From Neisseria sp. (GTDB taxonomy: Bacteria; Pseudomonadota; Gammaproteobacteria; Burkholderiales; Neisseriaceae), in contig NZ_JAUMZU010000009.1 of NCBI RefSeq assembly GCF_030527965.1, positions 32,783-96,782 on the forward strand: a DNA stretch of 64,000 nucleotides, in the 5' to 3' direction. Positions 36,367 to 46,118 of this stretch are shown in pieces. The notes below the pieces were generated by a model that saw only the letters and a list, made by a program, of their open reading frames with translations, was not told the origin of the DNA and did not search any database. Position numbers and translations under genes: made by a program. The number at the start of each line of letters is the position of its first letter. Position 1 is the stretch's first letter.

Positions 36367-36813
36367 TTATTGCATCGCAATTCTTGATTTCGGCGGCATG
36401 CAGAGCAGCTCGCAAGTGGGGCGGTTAAGTAAATCGGCCAATGAAAAACCTTCCAGATAATTGAGAAAAGCTTGACCGGCGCCGTTGAGAATGCCGGCCA
36501 AGCGGCAGCTGGGCGTTAGAAGGCATTCGTTTTTATCACTCATACATTCGGCTAATATCATCGGCTCGAGACATCGGATAACATGGCCGATATTAATCTC
36601 TTCAGGAGCCCGGGCCAGCCGCAGGCCACCGCCTTTGCCCCGAATGCTGTCGAGAAAACCGCCTTTAACCAAGGCCGTAACCACTTTCATCAAATGGCTT
36701 TTGGAAATTTGATAAGCGTCTGCGATGGTGCCGATATTAACCAAGCCGTCATCGTTCACGGCAGCGTAAATTAAGACCCGAAGGCCGAAATCTGTGTGTT
36801 GTGTCAGATACAT
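36367..36813 (-). CDS. nsrR: Nitric oxide-sensing repressor NsrR (Rrf2 family)
   Basis: 148 residues. An N-terminal winged helix (about 1-60, LTQHTDFGLRVLIY) is followed by the dimer helix and a cysteine loop with Cys90, Cys97 and Cys103, spaced as in NsrR. Asp8 is present; it is the fourth ligand of the 4Fe-4S cluster in Streptomyces NsrR. NO destroys the cluster and releases the repressor from DNA. In Neisseria it represses norB and aniA; norB is in this window with a candidate operator. Divergent from the hemerythrin and nnrS genes. IscR or another Rrf2 member is less likely because of the cysteine spacing and the neighbours. Confidence 0.88.
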   Translation of the reverse strand: MYLTQHTDFGLRVLIYAAVNDDGLVNIGTIADAYQISKSHLMKVVTALVKGGFLDSIRGKGGGLRLARAPEEINIGHVIRCLEPMILAECMSDKNECLLTPSCRLAGILNGAGQAFLNYLEGFSLADLLNRPTCELLCMPPKSRIAMQ

Positions 36814-36990
36814 AGTTGCGGTTTGTGATTTAAAGTTTCATAATATGTTCTCATTATAATACACGGGCGATGGCCAAGGTATAGCGACGATTTATTTCCA
36901 AACTCATTTTGATGTTGATGTAGGAAATTTGCAGACGGATAAGCAAAATCAAGCCCTACATTATCCGAACTCAAACATAGAATAAAACTT

Positions 36991-36996
36991 TATAAT
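36991..36996 (+). promoter_or_regulatory. Candidate -10 box for the hemerythrin-nnrS transcript
   Basis: TATAAT, 84 bases before the hemerythrin start and pointing toward it. No convincing -35 box. A DUS follows at 37014. Confidence 0.35.
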
Positions 36997-37013
36997 CATC
37001 AGGGCCGGCTTAA

Positions 37014-37025
37014 TGCCTGTCTGAA
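37014..37025 (+). repeat. Single DUS upstream of the hemerythrin gene
   Basis: Exact TGCCTGTCTGAA in the implied 5' leader, unpaired. Confidence 0.85.
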
Positions 37026-37079
37026 ACAATAATGACAAACCGCTTCCAAACTAAGCGCCGGCTGCTTAAGGGACATTCC

Positions 37080-37451
37080 ATGAAACGTCATCCTGCTCTA
37101 ACCCATCTTTCGCAAGAGCATCACCATGCTTTGGCTTTATGCGCACGCATTCTGCGCGCACCTTCACAAAATCATGCGGATGACATCGAACACCTCCGCC
37201 CCGATTTATTACACCATTTCGAAGCAGAAGAAACCATGTTTGCCCCATTCTGGCCCAAGCTGCCCGATACGGCTTGGCAGGCGCGCTTTGAAGCCGACCA
37301 CGCTGCCTTGCGCGCCATGTTGGCCGCTCCTCAATACGATGACGAACAATGGAACACGCTGTTTGCTCAAACCTTACGTGACCATGCTCGATTTGAAGAG
37401 CGGATTTTGTTTGAAAAAATTACCGAATATTGCCTGTCTGAAAACGGCTGA
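37080..37451 (+). CDS. Hemerythrin-like domain protein
   Basis: 123 residues from the ATG at 37080, with AAGGG seven bases upstream; the frame extends 48 bases further without likeness to the family. Iron ligands of a four-helix hemerythrin appear in LSQEHHHAL, HHFEAEE, DHAAL and DHARFEERILFE. Such proteins bind oxygen or nitric oxide at a di-iron centre, or help repair iron-sulfur clusters. The place between nsrR and nnrS supports a role in NO handling. A DUS is embedded in the last codons (37431-37442). Confidence 0.82.
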   Translation: MKRHPALTHLSQEHHHALALCARILRAPSQNHADDIEHLRPDLLHHFEAEETMFAPFWPKLPDTAWQARFEADHAALRAMLAAPQYDDEQWNTLFAQTLRDHARFEERILFEKITEYCLSENG

Positions 37452-37538
37452 CGCCGCTACCACCCGATAAAAACAACCCAATAACACTAAGGCCTTGTTA
37501 ACCATACGGCCGCTTTAAAATAATTCGAGGAACCTCCC

Positions 37539-38696
37539 ATGTCTGTTATCCAACATCCCGTCTGGGCGATGGCCTTTCGGCCGCTTTACCCGCTGGCCGC
37601 CGTTTACGGCGCGTTTTCCGTGTTGCTATGGGCTTTCGGCTATCAAGGCACCGTTACCCTGCCTTCCTATTTCTGGCATGCACACGAAATGATTTGGGGC
37701 TATGCCGGCGCAGTGGTGGTAGCCTTTCTCTTAACGGCGGTTGCCACATGGACCGGCCAGCCGCCCACTCGCGGCAAGCCTTTGCTGATTTTAGTGGTGT
37801 TATGGCTGTTGGCCCGCATATTCGCATTTACGCCTTTCAATGCGGTCAGCGGCTTTTTCGGCGTCGCATTCTACTGGCTTGCCGCCGTGTGCATGGGTGT
37901 TTCGGTGGTGCGCAGCCGCAATTCGCGCAACTACATCGCCGTAGCCGCCTTATTTTTATTCGGACTGATGCACTTGCTATTCCACTTGAACCTTTCTCCC
38001 TTCAATGCGGCGGCGCTCCTCAACGGCCTACTTTCTGGCTTGGTAATGGTGGCCGGATTCATCGGCTTGATCGGCACACGGATTATCTCGTTTTTCACTT
38101 CGCGCAGACTGGGCACGCCCCAAGTTGCCAGCCCGATGTGGCTTGCTTTGAGCGCCTTGGTGCTACCTATGGTTGCCGCTTTGTTGATGAGCCTGCAAAC
38201 GGCGCTGCCGCTGGCTTCGCTCTGCTCCGTTGCCGCCGGCGTTATCGGTTTGGTGCAAACTTGCCGCTGGTTTGAAAAAGGCACGCTGCGCGAGCCGCTC
38301 TTGTGGATTCTGTTTGCCGGCTACACCGCCACATCAATCGGCTTGATTGTTATCGGAACGGCATACTGGCAGCCTCAAATCATGAGCACCGGCGTGCATC
38401 TTGTGGCAGTAGGCGGCATCGGCATGCTCACCGTCGGTATGATGGCGCGTACCGCCCTAGGCCACACCGGCCGGCCGCTCTACCCCGCACCGCAACCGAT
38501 GGGCTTGGCTTTTCTACTGATGCTGGCGGCCACCGTCATGCGTACGCTGGCCGCCTTCGCTGCAACGGTTAATGCCACCGCCTACAACCACAGCTTGCGC
38601 CTTTCAGCCGCTTTATTTGCCGCCTCATTACTGCTTTATGCTTGGCGCTACACGCCGTGGCTGCTACGCCCGCGTTTGGATGGCAAAGCAGGTTGA
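37539..38696 (+). CDS. nnrS: NnrS family membrane protein
   Basis: 385 residues with about 12 hydrophobic segments. The start (HPVWAMAFRPLYPLAA) and the HAHEMIWGYAGAVVVAFLLTA stretch are typical of NnrS, a haem- and copper-containing inner-membrane protein that lowers NO stress. A second typical segment is HLVAVGGIGMLTVGMMAR, with a conserved His. It lies 87 bases after the hemerythrin gene and is likely in the same transcript. It is usually controlled by NO-sensing repressors; nsrR is divergent next door. Confidence 0.92.
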   Translation: MSVIQHPVWAMAFRPLYPLAAVYGAFSVLLWAFGYQGTVTLPSYFWHAHEMIWGYAGAVVVAFLLTAVATWTGQPPTRGKPLLILVVLWLLARIFAFTPFNAVSGFFGVAFYWLAAVCMGVSVVRSRNSRNYIAVAALFLFGLMHLLFHLNLSPFNAAALLNGLLSGLVMVAGFIGLIGTRIISFFTSRRLGTPQVASPMWLALSALVLPMVAALLMSLQTALPLASLCSVAAGVIGLVQTCRWFEKGTLREPLLWILFAGYTATSIGLIVIGTAYWQPQIMSTGVHLVAVGGIGMLTVGMMARTALGHTGRPLYPAPQPMGLAFLLMLAATVMRTLAAFAATVNATAYNHSLRLSAALFAASLLLYAWRYTPWLLRPRLDGKAG

Positions 38697-38727
38697 TTTA
38701 CCGATAATCGCTATTGCCTCGGCAAAC

Positions 38728-38766
38728 AAAAAAGCCTGTCTGAAACATATTCAGATAGGCTTTTTT
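38728..38766. terminator. DUS-pair terminator after nnrS
   Basis: A 17-base arm pairs with a copy holding one base change (GATAGG). A third, unpaired DUS in reverse lies at 38777-38788, next to the stop of the following minus-strand gene. Confidence 0.8.
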
Positions 38767-38788
38767 CTTAGATTTTTTCAGACAGGCA

Positions 38789-39196
38789 TCAAGGAATGCT
38801 GTTGATTTTTTTACGGGCGATTTTCCATTTGAAACCATATCCCAACACAACCGGCACGACGGCCAAAATAATTTTAAACGTCCAAGATGCATACCACGGT
38901 TTGCCGATAACAATCGTTTCACTTGCCACACCGGCTGCTACCAGATTGCGAATGGCATACCAATCCAATGCCGGCCACCAGCAAGCAACCAGTAAGCCGA
39001 GGAAAACCGGCCAGCTCCACGCTGAATGGCCGCGCTGCCACAGCATGAAAAACACGCCGGCCCAAATCAGGGTCAACGCGGCAATCAACAAAGCGGTTTG
39101 CGTCGGCGCGCCGATGTAGCCGGCGAGAAAATAGGTCAACACCACCCACAAGGCGGCAAGTACGGCCATAATCAGCTCTTCAGGGCGTTTAAACAT
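38789..39196 (-). CDS. Small membrane protein, unknown
   Basis: 135 residues from the ATG at 39196, which has AAGGA five bases upstream; a longer frame starts 39 bases earlier without a ribosome site. Three to four hydrophobic segments cover most of the chain (for example AVLAALWVVLTYFLAGYIG and TFKIILAVVPVVLGYG), with a basic C-terminus. I do not recognise a family. It lies between nnrS and recB on the recB strand. It may be an NnrT-like companion of nnrS, but that is only position-based. Confidence 0.6.
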   Translation of the reverse strand: MFKRPEELIMAVLAALWVVLTYFLAGYIGAPTQTALLIAALTLIWAGVFFMLWQRGHSAWSWPVFLGLLVACWWPALDWYAIRNLVAAGVASETIVIGKPWYASWTFKIILAVVPVVLGYGFKWKIARKKINSIP

Positions 39197-39277
39197 GAGA
39201 TTCCTTCTTTGGTGTTTCATTATGTATTGTTTCAACTAAATAAACGGCAATATACCCCAAATCGCCGTATTTGGATA

Positions 39278-39289
39278 TGCCTGTCTGAA
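39278..39289 (+). repeat. Single DUS after recB
   Basis: Exact TGCCTGTCTGAA, seven bases past the recB stop. Three more lie inside recB. Confidence 0.85.
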
Positions 39290-39295
39290 AGGCGG

Positions 39296-42200
39296 TCAGA
39301 GCCACGCTTGCAACGCGGCTTTGTCTAGGCTCCAGTGCCAAACGCCGTGCCCGCCGCCGTCCAGCCCGCGTAAGAAAAGATAACGGATGTGGATGGTTTC
39401 CATCTCAACACCGCGCGCTGCAAAATATCGGGCGGCAGCTACGGCATAAATCATGGCTTGCAGATAATAATGGTGCGATGCCATCGCCGCATTCATCGAT
39501 TCAGGCGTGTAGGCGCCATTGTCTGCACCCAAATAATTGGATTTATAATCAATCAGACAAGCCGTTTTGCCGCCGTCAACACAGGTCATGTCGATAAAAC
39601 CGTTAAGAAACCCTTTAACCGTATCAAAATCCAGCTGTTGCGCCGCGGCAAAACATTCGGCGGGCAACGCGTCTCGCTGCCCGGCAAACCACGCCTTCAA
39701 ACGCTCGGGGCTGAAATCTGCCGTGTGTAGTATGAAGTCCATCTCCGGCAGGCGCTGAGCGGCGGGCAGGGTTGCCAGCGATATGCCGTCAAACAACACG
39801 GTCTGCGCCGTGCAATCCAGCATACGGCTCGCCGCAGGCCGCCATTGTTCGTCAAAGCCATAACGTGCCAACGTGTCAGCCACCAGATTGCCTTGCTCAT
39901 CGGCCGGACGGTTGAAATCGAAATGCTCCAGTAATTCGTGCAGGCATACGCCCGCATGGGTGCCGCGCGGAAAATGGTGGATATCGCAAGCAGCAGCAAT
40001 ATCGGTATTTTCAGACAGGCTTGATGCCAAACCCGTTTCGGCAGGGTCGATGGCCGGTTGCAGCACTTCCGCAGCTTCCGCATGCGTATCTGCCAATTCG
40101 CGCAGCAGGCCGGTAAAGCTGGTTTGTCGGATGTGTTCGAATGAACGAGCAGGCGGAACCCACGCGCCATACGGTTGAGGCGGCGCTTGCCAGCCGCGAT
40201 GGTTTGCCGCTTCCGGCGCTCCTTCCATTAAAACGATATCCGTATCCGACGGAGCGTTATCAATAGCCCGTTGCCATCCTTCCCGCAATCTGGCCATACC
40301 CCCTTCTCTATCGATTTTATTGCCTTTTTTCTCTTTATAGGCAGCCTCCACCGCTTCCCGCCGCGCATCGCTGCCGCCTTCCAGCAGATAGGCAAACGTA
40401 TTGCGGCCGGATTCGCTGAAATAAGCCGCGTATACGGTCAGCTGCTCCTTCGCCCTTGTCATCGCCACATAAAGCAGCCGCATCCGCTCGCCCAATTCTT
40501 CATCAAATACTTGATTCTCTTCTGCCTCGCTTAATTGTTCTTTCGACACCAATTCACTGATGCCATCATGATGCAATACAGTCCAGTCGCCAATCACTCG
40601 GCTAGTTTGACTGGCATCCCATATAAACGGGCAAAACACAATCGGATATTCCAGGCCTTTGGAAGCATGCATGGTAACGATTTTTACCAGCGCTTCATCG
40701 CTTTCCAAGCGCAATGATTTATTTTCTCCCGTTTTTTCTCCACCTTTGGCCGCGTCAATCTGCGACAGCAGCCATTGATACAGCGATTCAGGAGAACGGC
40801 TCTGCTCGTCTTCCTCTATGGCCAGAAATTCCAAAATCTGATGGTAGTTGGTCAAGCTGCGTTCGTTACGCGCCGCCAGCAGGCCGCTTTCAAGACCGTA
40901 TCGGGCGGCAAACTGCTGCATCGCAGCGTAAATGCCTTTTTGCTGCCAAGTTTCCAGCGCCGCTTCGGCCGCCTGAATATAATCCAGCAGCATGGGCTCG
41001 CTTTGATTCAATTCGTGCAATTCATCCGCCGTTTTGCCAAACAACACACTGCCTAAAGCAAAGCGCAACCATTCCGTTTCCCGCGGGCGCAGCCAAAATG
41101 CCAGCAAGGCAACCATAGCCGGCGCCTCTTTGCCTGCGAACACCGATTCATTTTGCAACAACACGCTTTGAATCCCGCGTGCTTTCAAAGCCTCGCCAAC
41201 CATATTGCCTTCATTGCGCGTGCGCACCAAAACCGCCATATCACCCGATTCCACGGGGCGACCCTGATATTCGAAAAGGCCTTTTTCCGCACAGTTGAGC
41301 GCATCGGCGATTTCGTCGGCACAATAGTCTGCCGCCCGGCTGCGCAATGCTTCTTTTGTTACATCGGCTTCGTCCGGGTTATTCAACCAGCGAACGCGTA
41401 AAGCGCCTGACAACGGTTTCAGACAGGCATCCGCGCGGTTCGCCGTTACGTCGGCATAATGAATGTCGTTCAACACGAAAGGCCGCTGCTTCTGCCGAAA
41501 CAGCCAGCCGATGCTGTTAACCAATGAAGCGTGGCTGCGATAATTTCGTGCCAACGTGTAATGATGGTCGGCATCGGCCGCAGCTTGCAGGTAGGCATAA
41601 ATATCCGCACCGCGAAAACTGTATATTGCCTGTTTCGGGTCGCCCACCAGAAATAAAGGATTGCCGTTCATGATGAACGTGCGGCGGAAGATTTCATATT
41701 GCAGCGGATCGGTATCTTGAAATTCGTCAATCAGCGCCACCGGCCAGCTCCGCGCCACAATGGCTGCCAAAGCTTTGCGGTGCGGGCTTTCGGTTAGCGC
41801 TTCGTAAACATCCAGCAGCAAATCATCATAACCGCGCTCCCGCTGCGTTTTTTTGCGCTCAGCCACCGCGGCTTTGAGATAATTCAAAAAATCCAATTGC
41901 AAAGCGTTTGCAGCGCCGGTTTCGGCGGCTTTCTTGGCCTGAACCGCGCCTATCAATTCGGCCAACAGATTCAATTCGACATAGTTATCCGGTAAAGTTT
42001 TGCCTTTGTTCAGTTTGCTCTGCAAATATTCGGGCGAAAATTTTTCAAGATTTTTTTGATAGCATGCTTCCGTTTCAGACAGGCATTGGTTTTGTACGCC
42101 GGCTTGCAACGCTGCAAACACATTTTGGAAGGTCGAGCTCTTATAGCTTTTGCCATTCAATGCTGGCTGAATCTGCCAAAACAGCCGCTCCAGCTCAGGC

Positions 42201-42907
42201 AGCCGCTCGCACACCTTCGCCCAAATTTCATCTTGCTTTTCTACCGCCTGCGCCAAATCCGCCTCGGGCTGCCGATAGGTCAGAACAGGTCGGCCGAGAT
42301 AAGGTTTCATATTCTGCAAAACGGATTGCGGCGTTTGGTTAAACTTGAAAGCCAGTTGTGCAGCTGCTGCATCGTGCGCCACATGTTCGCGCCAGAAATC
42401 TTGCGCCGGTATCAGCAAGCGACTTTCATCATCATCAACCAACTCCATATCGAACGGCACTTGACACAAAAACGCATAATCGCGCAGCAAGCGCTGGCAA
42501 AAACCGTGGATAGTGTAAATGGCGGCATTGTCAAATTGGGAAAGTGCCGCTTTTAGGCGCAGAATCAGGCGCGCACTCGACTCTTGCACCAAAGCTTTGT
42601 CTAGCAAACCTTGCAAAAAATCATCAATATCCGGCCGCTCTGTTTCTGTTTGTGACAGCCAGCGCAAGGCTTCATCCAACCGCGCACGCAAACGGGTTTT
42701 CAATTCCGCCGTAGCCACTTTGGTAAACGTGACTACCAAAATACTGTCGACCGATTTTCGCTCCAACAACACCATCCGCGTAAACAAAGCAGCGATGCCA
42801 TAGGTTTTACCCGTGCCGGCAGACGCTTCAATCAGATTGGTTCCCTCTATGGGGATTTCCAGCGGGTCAAAAACAGCGGCGGCATTCCTTTGCATGTGCA
42901 TTTCCAA
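39296..42907 (-). CDS. recB: Exodeoxyribonuclease V subunit beta (RecB)
   Basis: 1203 residues. The UvrD-type helicase has Walker A in EASAGTGKTYG (about 27-37), Walker B around LIDEFQDTD and the HASKGLEYP motif. The C-terminal nuclease domain has the LIDYKSN motif with its metal ligands. With RecC and RecD it unwinds and trims broken DNA ends and loads RecA. recC and recD are not nearby, as in other Neisseria where the three are scattered. Three internal DUS (40010-40021, 41418-41429, 42074-42085) plus one at the end make it unusually rich in uptake signals, which fits known enrichment in genome-maintenance genes. Confidence 0.96.
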   Translation of the reverse strand: MEMHMQRNAAAVFDPLEIPIEGTNLIEASAGTGKTYGIAALFTRMVLLERKSVDSILVVTFTKVATAELKTRLRARLDEALRWLSQTETERPDIDDFLQGLLDKALVQESSARLILRLKAALSQFDNAAIYTIHGFCQRLLRDYAFLCQVPFDMELVDDDESRLLIPAQDFWREHVAHDAAAAQLAFKFNQTPQSVLQNMKPYLGRPVLTYRQPEADLAQAVEKQDEIWAKVCERLPELERLFWQIQPALNGKSYKSSTFQNVFAALQAGVQNQCLSETEACYQKNLEKFSPEYLQSKLNKGKTLPDNYVELNLLAELIGAVQAKKAAETGAANALQLDFLNYLKAAVAERKKTQRERGYDDLLLDVYEALTESPHRKALAAIVARSWPVALIDEFQDTDPLQYEIFRRTFIMNGNPLFLVGDPKQAIYSFRGADIYAYLQAAADADHHYTLARNYRSHASLVNSIGWLFRQKQRPFVLNDIHYADVTANRADACLKPLSGALRVRWLNNPDEADVTKEALRSRAADYCADEIADALNCAEKGLFEYQGRPVESGDMAVLVRTRNEGNMVGEALKARGIQSVLLQNESVFAGKEAPAMVALLAFWLRPRETEWLRFALGSVLFGKTADELHELNQSEPMLLDYIQAAEAALETWQQKGIYAAMQQFAARYGLESGLLAARNERSLTNYHQILEFLAIEEDEQSRSPESLYQWLLSQIDAAKGGEKTGENKSLRLESDEALVKIVTMHASKGLEYPIVFCPFIWDASQTSRVIGDWTVLHHDGISELVSKEQLSEAEENQVFDEELGERMRLLYVAMTRAKEQLTVYAAYFSESGRNTFAYLLEGGSDARREAVEAAYKEKKGNKIDREGGMARLREGWQRAIDNAPSDTDIVLMEGAPEAANHRGWQAPPQPYGAWVPPARSFEHIRQTSFTGLLRELADTHAEAAEVLQPAIDPAETGLASSLSENTDIAAACDIHHFPRGTHAGVCLHELLEHFDFNRPADEQGNLVADTLARYGFDEQWRPAASRMLDCTAQTVLFDGISLATLPAAQRLPEMDFILHTADFSPERLKAWFAGQRDALPAECFAAAQQLDFDTVKGFLNGFIDMTCVDGGKTACLIDYKSNYLGADNGAYTPESMNAAMASHHYYLQAMIYAVAAARYFAARGVEMETIHIRYLFLRGLDGGGHGVWHWSLDKAALQAWL

Positions 42908-42950
42908 TCAGGGTGGTCGGTAAACCGGATTATAGCCAAACCGGTATCAA

Positions 42951-42984
42951 AATGCCTGTCTGAATCATTTTTCAGACAGGCATT
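42951..42984. repeat. Inverted DUS pair between divergent recB and the receptor
   Basis: 14-bp perfect stem with a 6-base loop. Unlike most pairs it is not at a gene end: recB and the receptor both point away from it. It may be a relic of a lost gene or pure uptake sequence. Confidence 0.8.
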
Positions 42985-43413
42985 AAAAGGCCGCATTTTT
43001 TAACAGCTATCCGCATCAAGTTTGCCAAACGATTTCAGCGCAGGCAGCCAACCAATTATTTATAAACGATTGGCTGTTTATTGGCGAAATTCAGCCCTAA
43101 CCGTTCAAATACAATCATCCAACCGCATTGATGCCTACAGATTTTTGCCGGCTCTGTAATCTTCTGTTGTAAATTACCACACCGCAATGTAAATATATTT
43201 GTTATTAATTTAACAGTATTTATGTTAAATACATTTTACTTTGTCTATTTATTCTAAATTTTTACCTTTACCAGTAATATTTATTTGAATAAAATTAATT
43301 ATCGTTTAGATTTAATTGTTAAATTTTGTTAAACAAAATTGATATGAGATGCCATTTGATTCAACTAGACATCTTTATTCCAAGATACTTATTGCATTAT
43401 TTCTGAGGAAATC
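42985..43413. other. Long AT-rich promoter region of the TonB-dependent receptor
   Basis: 429 bases without a convincing gene. It contains a CAGCCAA/TTGGCTG stem (43045-43051 with 43070-43076), the dyad ATTTAACA/TGTTAAAT (43208-43215 with 43223-43230) and a perfect 9-1-9 palindrome (43322-43340). The right part is strongly AT-rich. No good Fur box is seen, though TTAATTATCG at about 43297-43306 is a weak half-match. Confidence 0.5.
43322..43340. promoter_or_regulatory. Perfect palindrome upstream of the receptor gene
   Basis: AATTTTGTT-A-AACAAAATT, 74 bases before the receptor start. This is a plausible operator for an unknown regulator; I cannot name one. Confidence 0.4.
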
Positions 43414-45974
43414 ATGAAAAAGAATTTTCAATTAAAAGCGCTAACAGTCATGTTATTAGCTTGTTATCAAACTGCATTCGCGGAAACACAGCCTGAAACA
43501 GAAAGCAAGCCGACGCAAGTGGATACGGTTCATGTACACGGCGCTCGCAAAGCAGTCGACAATACGGAAAAAACAGGATCGTATACGATACGCAACAGCA
43601 ACACGGCAACCGGCCTCACGATTTCTGGTAAAGATACACCGCAATCGGTTAGCGCAATCACCAAGCAGCAACTCAACGATCGCGCCATTACACGCGTAGA
43701 AGATGCCCTGCAAACGGCCACGGGTGTCAACGTGGTGCGCGATTCGGGCTTGCAAACGCGTTTTCAGTCGCGCGGATTTTATGTCGATCAAATCGGGGAA
43801 GACGGCATTACCATCAACGTGGCCGGTCGCTCCGGCTATTCTGCCAAAATCGACGTTGCCCCGACCACCGACTTGGCGGTGTACGACCATATCGAAGTTG
43901 TGCGCGGCGCAACCGGCCTGACCCAATCGCAATCTGAGCCGGGCGGTACAATTAACCTAATCCGCAAGCGCCCTACCACCAAATTCCAGCATCTGGGCGA
44001 AATCAGCGTCGACAGATGGGGCACGTTACGCGGCATGGCCGATGTTTCGGGCAGCCTGAACAAAGAGCAGACCATACGGGGGCGTTTAGTCGGCGTTGCC
44101 GAAAAAAACGAATCGTTTAAAGATCGCGTTGATGGTAAAAAACGGCTGATTTACGGCGTGTTAGACGCCGACTTGAGCGAAAAAACAGTATTGACCTTGG
44201 GCGGGCTGTATCAAACCAGCACAGAAAAGCCCGACTTTGCCGGCGTTATGCTGCCTTGCGAAAACCCTAAGCCCAGCTATTTTGGCCAGAGAAGGCTGCC
44301 CACCTGCGTAGAACCCGTAACGCTGCCGCGCAACACCTACCTCGGCGCCAATTGGTCGCGGCATCATATCAACAAAACCAATAGTTTCTTCAAGCTCGGC
44401 CATTATTTTGCCAACGGCTGGAAGCTCAATACCGAAGCGTCTTATACCGACATCGACTCCGATACCAAAATCGGCCAGCCTTTTTCCGACAGCAAGGTTG
44501 CACGCGGGGTTGCCAACAAACTTTCGCCGCAATACAGCGACGGCTGGAAATACGACCGTATGCTGATTAATCCCATCAGCTATACCAAAAGCAATAAGCA
44601 ACTAGGTATTAAATTCGATTTCACAGGCACTTACGATTTATTCAACCATACGCACGACGCTTATTTAGGCTACAGCTACAATCGGGAAAACATCAATTCC
44701 CAATACGCGCAAATATTCGATTCAGATACAGAATATAATTTGATCAGAGGCAACTTCGGTAACGCAGGCACATGCCAAGCAGTACGGGATAAGCGTTATA
44801 AAATCGTCGGCTTTAACGGCTCGGAAGTTCCCGAACCAAATTGGGGCTTATACGACGGCAAAGGAAACCATCAAGTTTATCAAATCAACTGTAAAGACGC
44901 CTACATAAGGGAAAGCGGCCAGCCCAATCCTGAAGGTGCTTTCGTTACTGCACAATACAATTTCGACCACTACTAAAACACAGCAAAAACCCACGGCTTC
45001 ACCCTAAGCAACCGTTTTAATTTTGATAAATGGCATTTCCTGCTTGGCCTGCGCTACACTTTATACAAACAGAAGCAAATCAAAAGGACGCTGGTGCGCA
45101 GTGGCCAGAGTACAGAAGCATGGAATAAAATCCGTCGCGAAGCATGGCAACAGGAATGGAAAGATAACGGCTGTAATCTTCCCCAATACTACGATCCTAA
45201 CTATTGCAAGCCTTTCGTAGAAGATTTTCGGATTAAAACACCCAGCATTACCAAGCATAAATTCATCCCTTATTTCGGTTTGACTTACGACATAACGCCC
45301 GAACACAACGTTTATGCCAGCTATACGCAAACGTTCAAACCTCAGGATGACAGCGACTACAATCAGGAAACCATTCTGCCGCCCACCATCGGTACCAATT
45401 ATGAAATCGGTTGGAAATCGTCTTTACTGAATAAAAAGCTCAACACTTCTCTCGCCTTATTCCGGGTTGAGCAGAAAAACCGTGCCATCGTTCGCTTCGA
45501 TTACATCAACTGGAACACTTATGCCGAGCCAGCCGGCCGCGTTGTGAGCAACGGAGTGGACGCGGAAATATCGGGCAGCCTTACAGACAACTGGAAACTG
45601 TTTGCCGGATATACCTACAACAAAAGCAAGTTTAAGAAAGAAGAAGATTTCAACCACAAAGGCGAGCTGAATTTTAGCAAACACACGCCGGAGCATATCT
45701 TCCGCCTCTACACCAGCTATACCAAGCTGACTGTCGGCGGCGGCGTATCGGCGCAAAGCAAAACCAGCAGCCTCTACAACATCAAACAAGGCGGCTATGC
45801 CATTTGGAACGGACATCTGCATATGCCATCAACCCGCATGCCAACATAAGCCTTATCGGCACCAACCTAACCGATAAGATTTACTTTGAAAACAATCCGA
45901 ACCGAATGCTGACGATCAACAACTTCTACGGCCAGCCGAGAACATTGACCTTGAAGCTGGATTGGAAGTTTTAA
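43414..45974 (+). pseudogene. Broken TonB-dependent siderophore receptor (FhuE/FpvA type)
   Basis: The full frame would give about 853 residues: signal peptide, plug domain (about 60-190) and beta-barrel ending in DWKF, with a C-terminal Phe as in outer-membrane proteins. Two lesions break it. An in-frame TAA at 44974-44976 (codon 521) interrupts the barrel; the same frame continues at once with barrel-like THGFTLSNRFNFDKWHFLLG. A one-base shift near 45820-45830 moves the true C-terminus (YAINPHANISLIGTNLTD) to another frame. Paired cysteines occur in probable surface loops. TGAGGAAA lies before the ATG. The plus strand has no other gene nearby, so no siderophore operon survives here. Confidence 0.85.
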
Positions 45975-46016
45975 ACCGGCGCGAAAGCAATAATGGCTTC
46001 ACCGCTGTTTAAAACC

Positions 46017-46050
46017 AAATGCCTGTCTGAATATTTTCAGACAGGCATTT
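46017..46050. terminator. Inverted DUS pair after the receptor pseudogene
   Basis: 15-bp perfect stem with a 4-base loop, between convergent genes. Confidence 0.85.
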
Positions 46051-46118
46051 TATTAATTGCAGCAACGAAACCTTGAGATTCTAGGAAAGACATGGTTACC
46101 TGCTTCAGTATGAATCTG

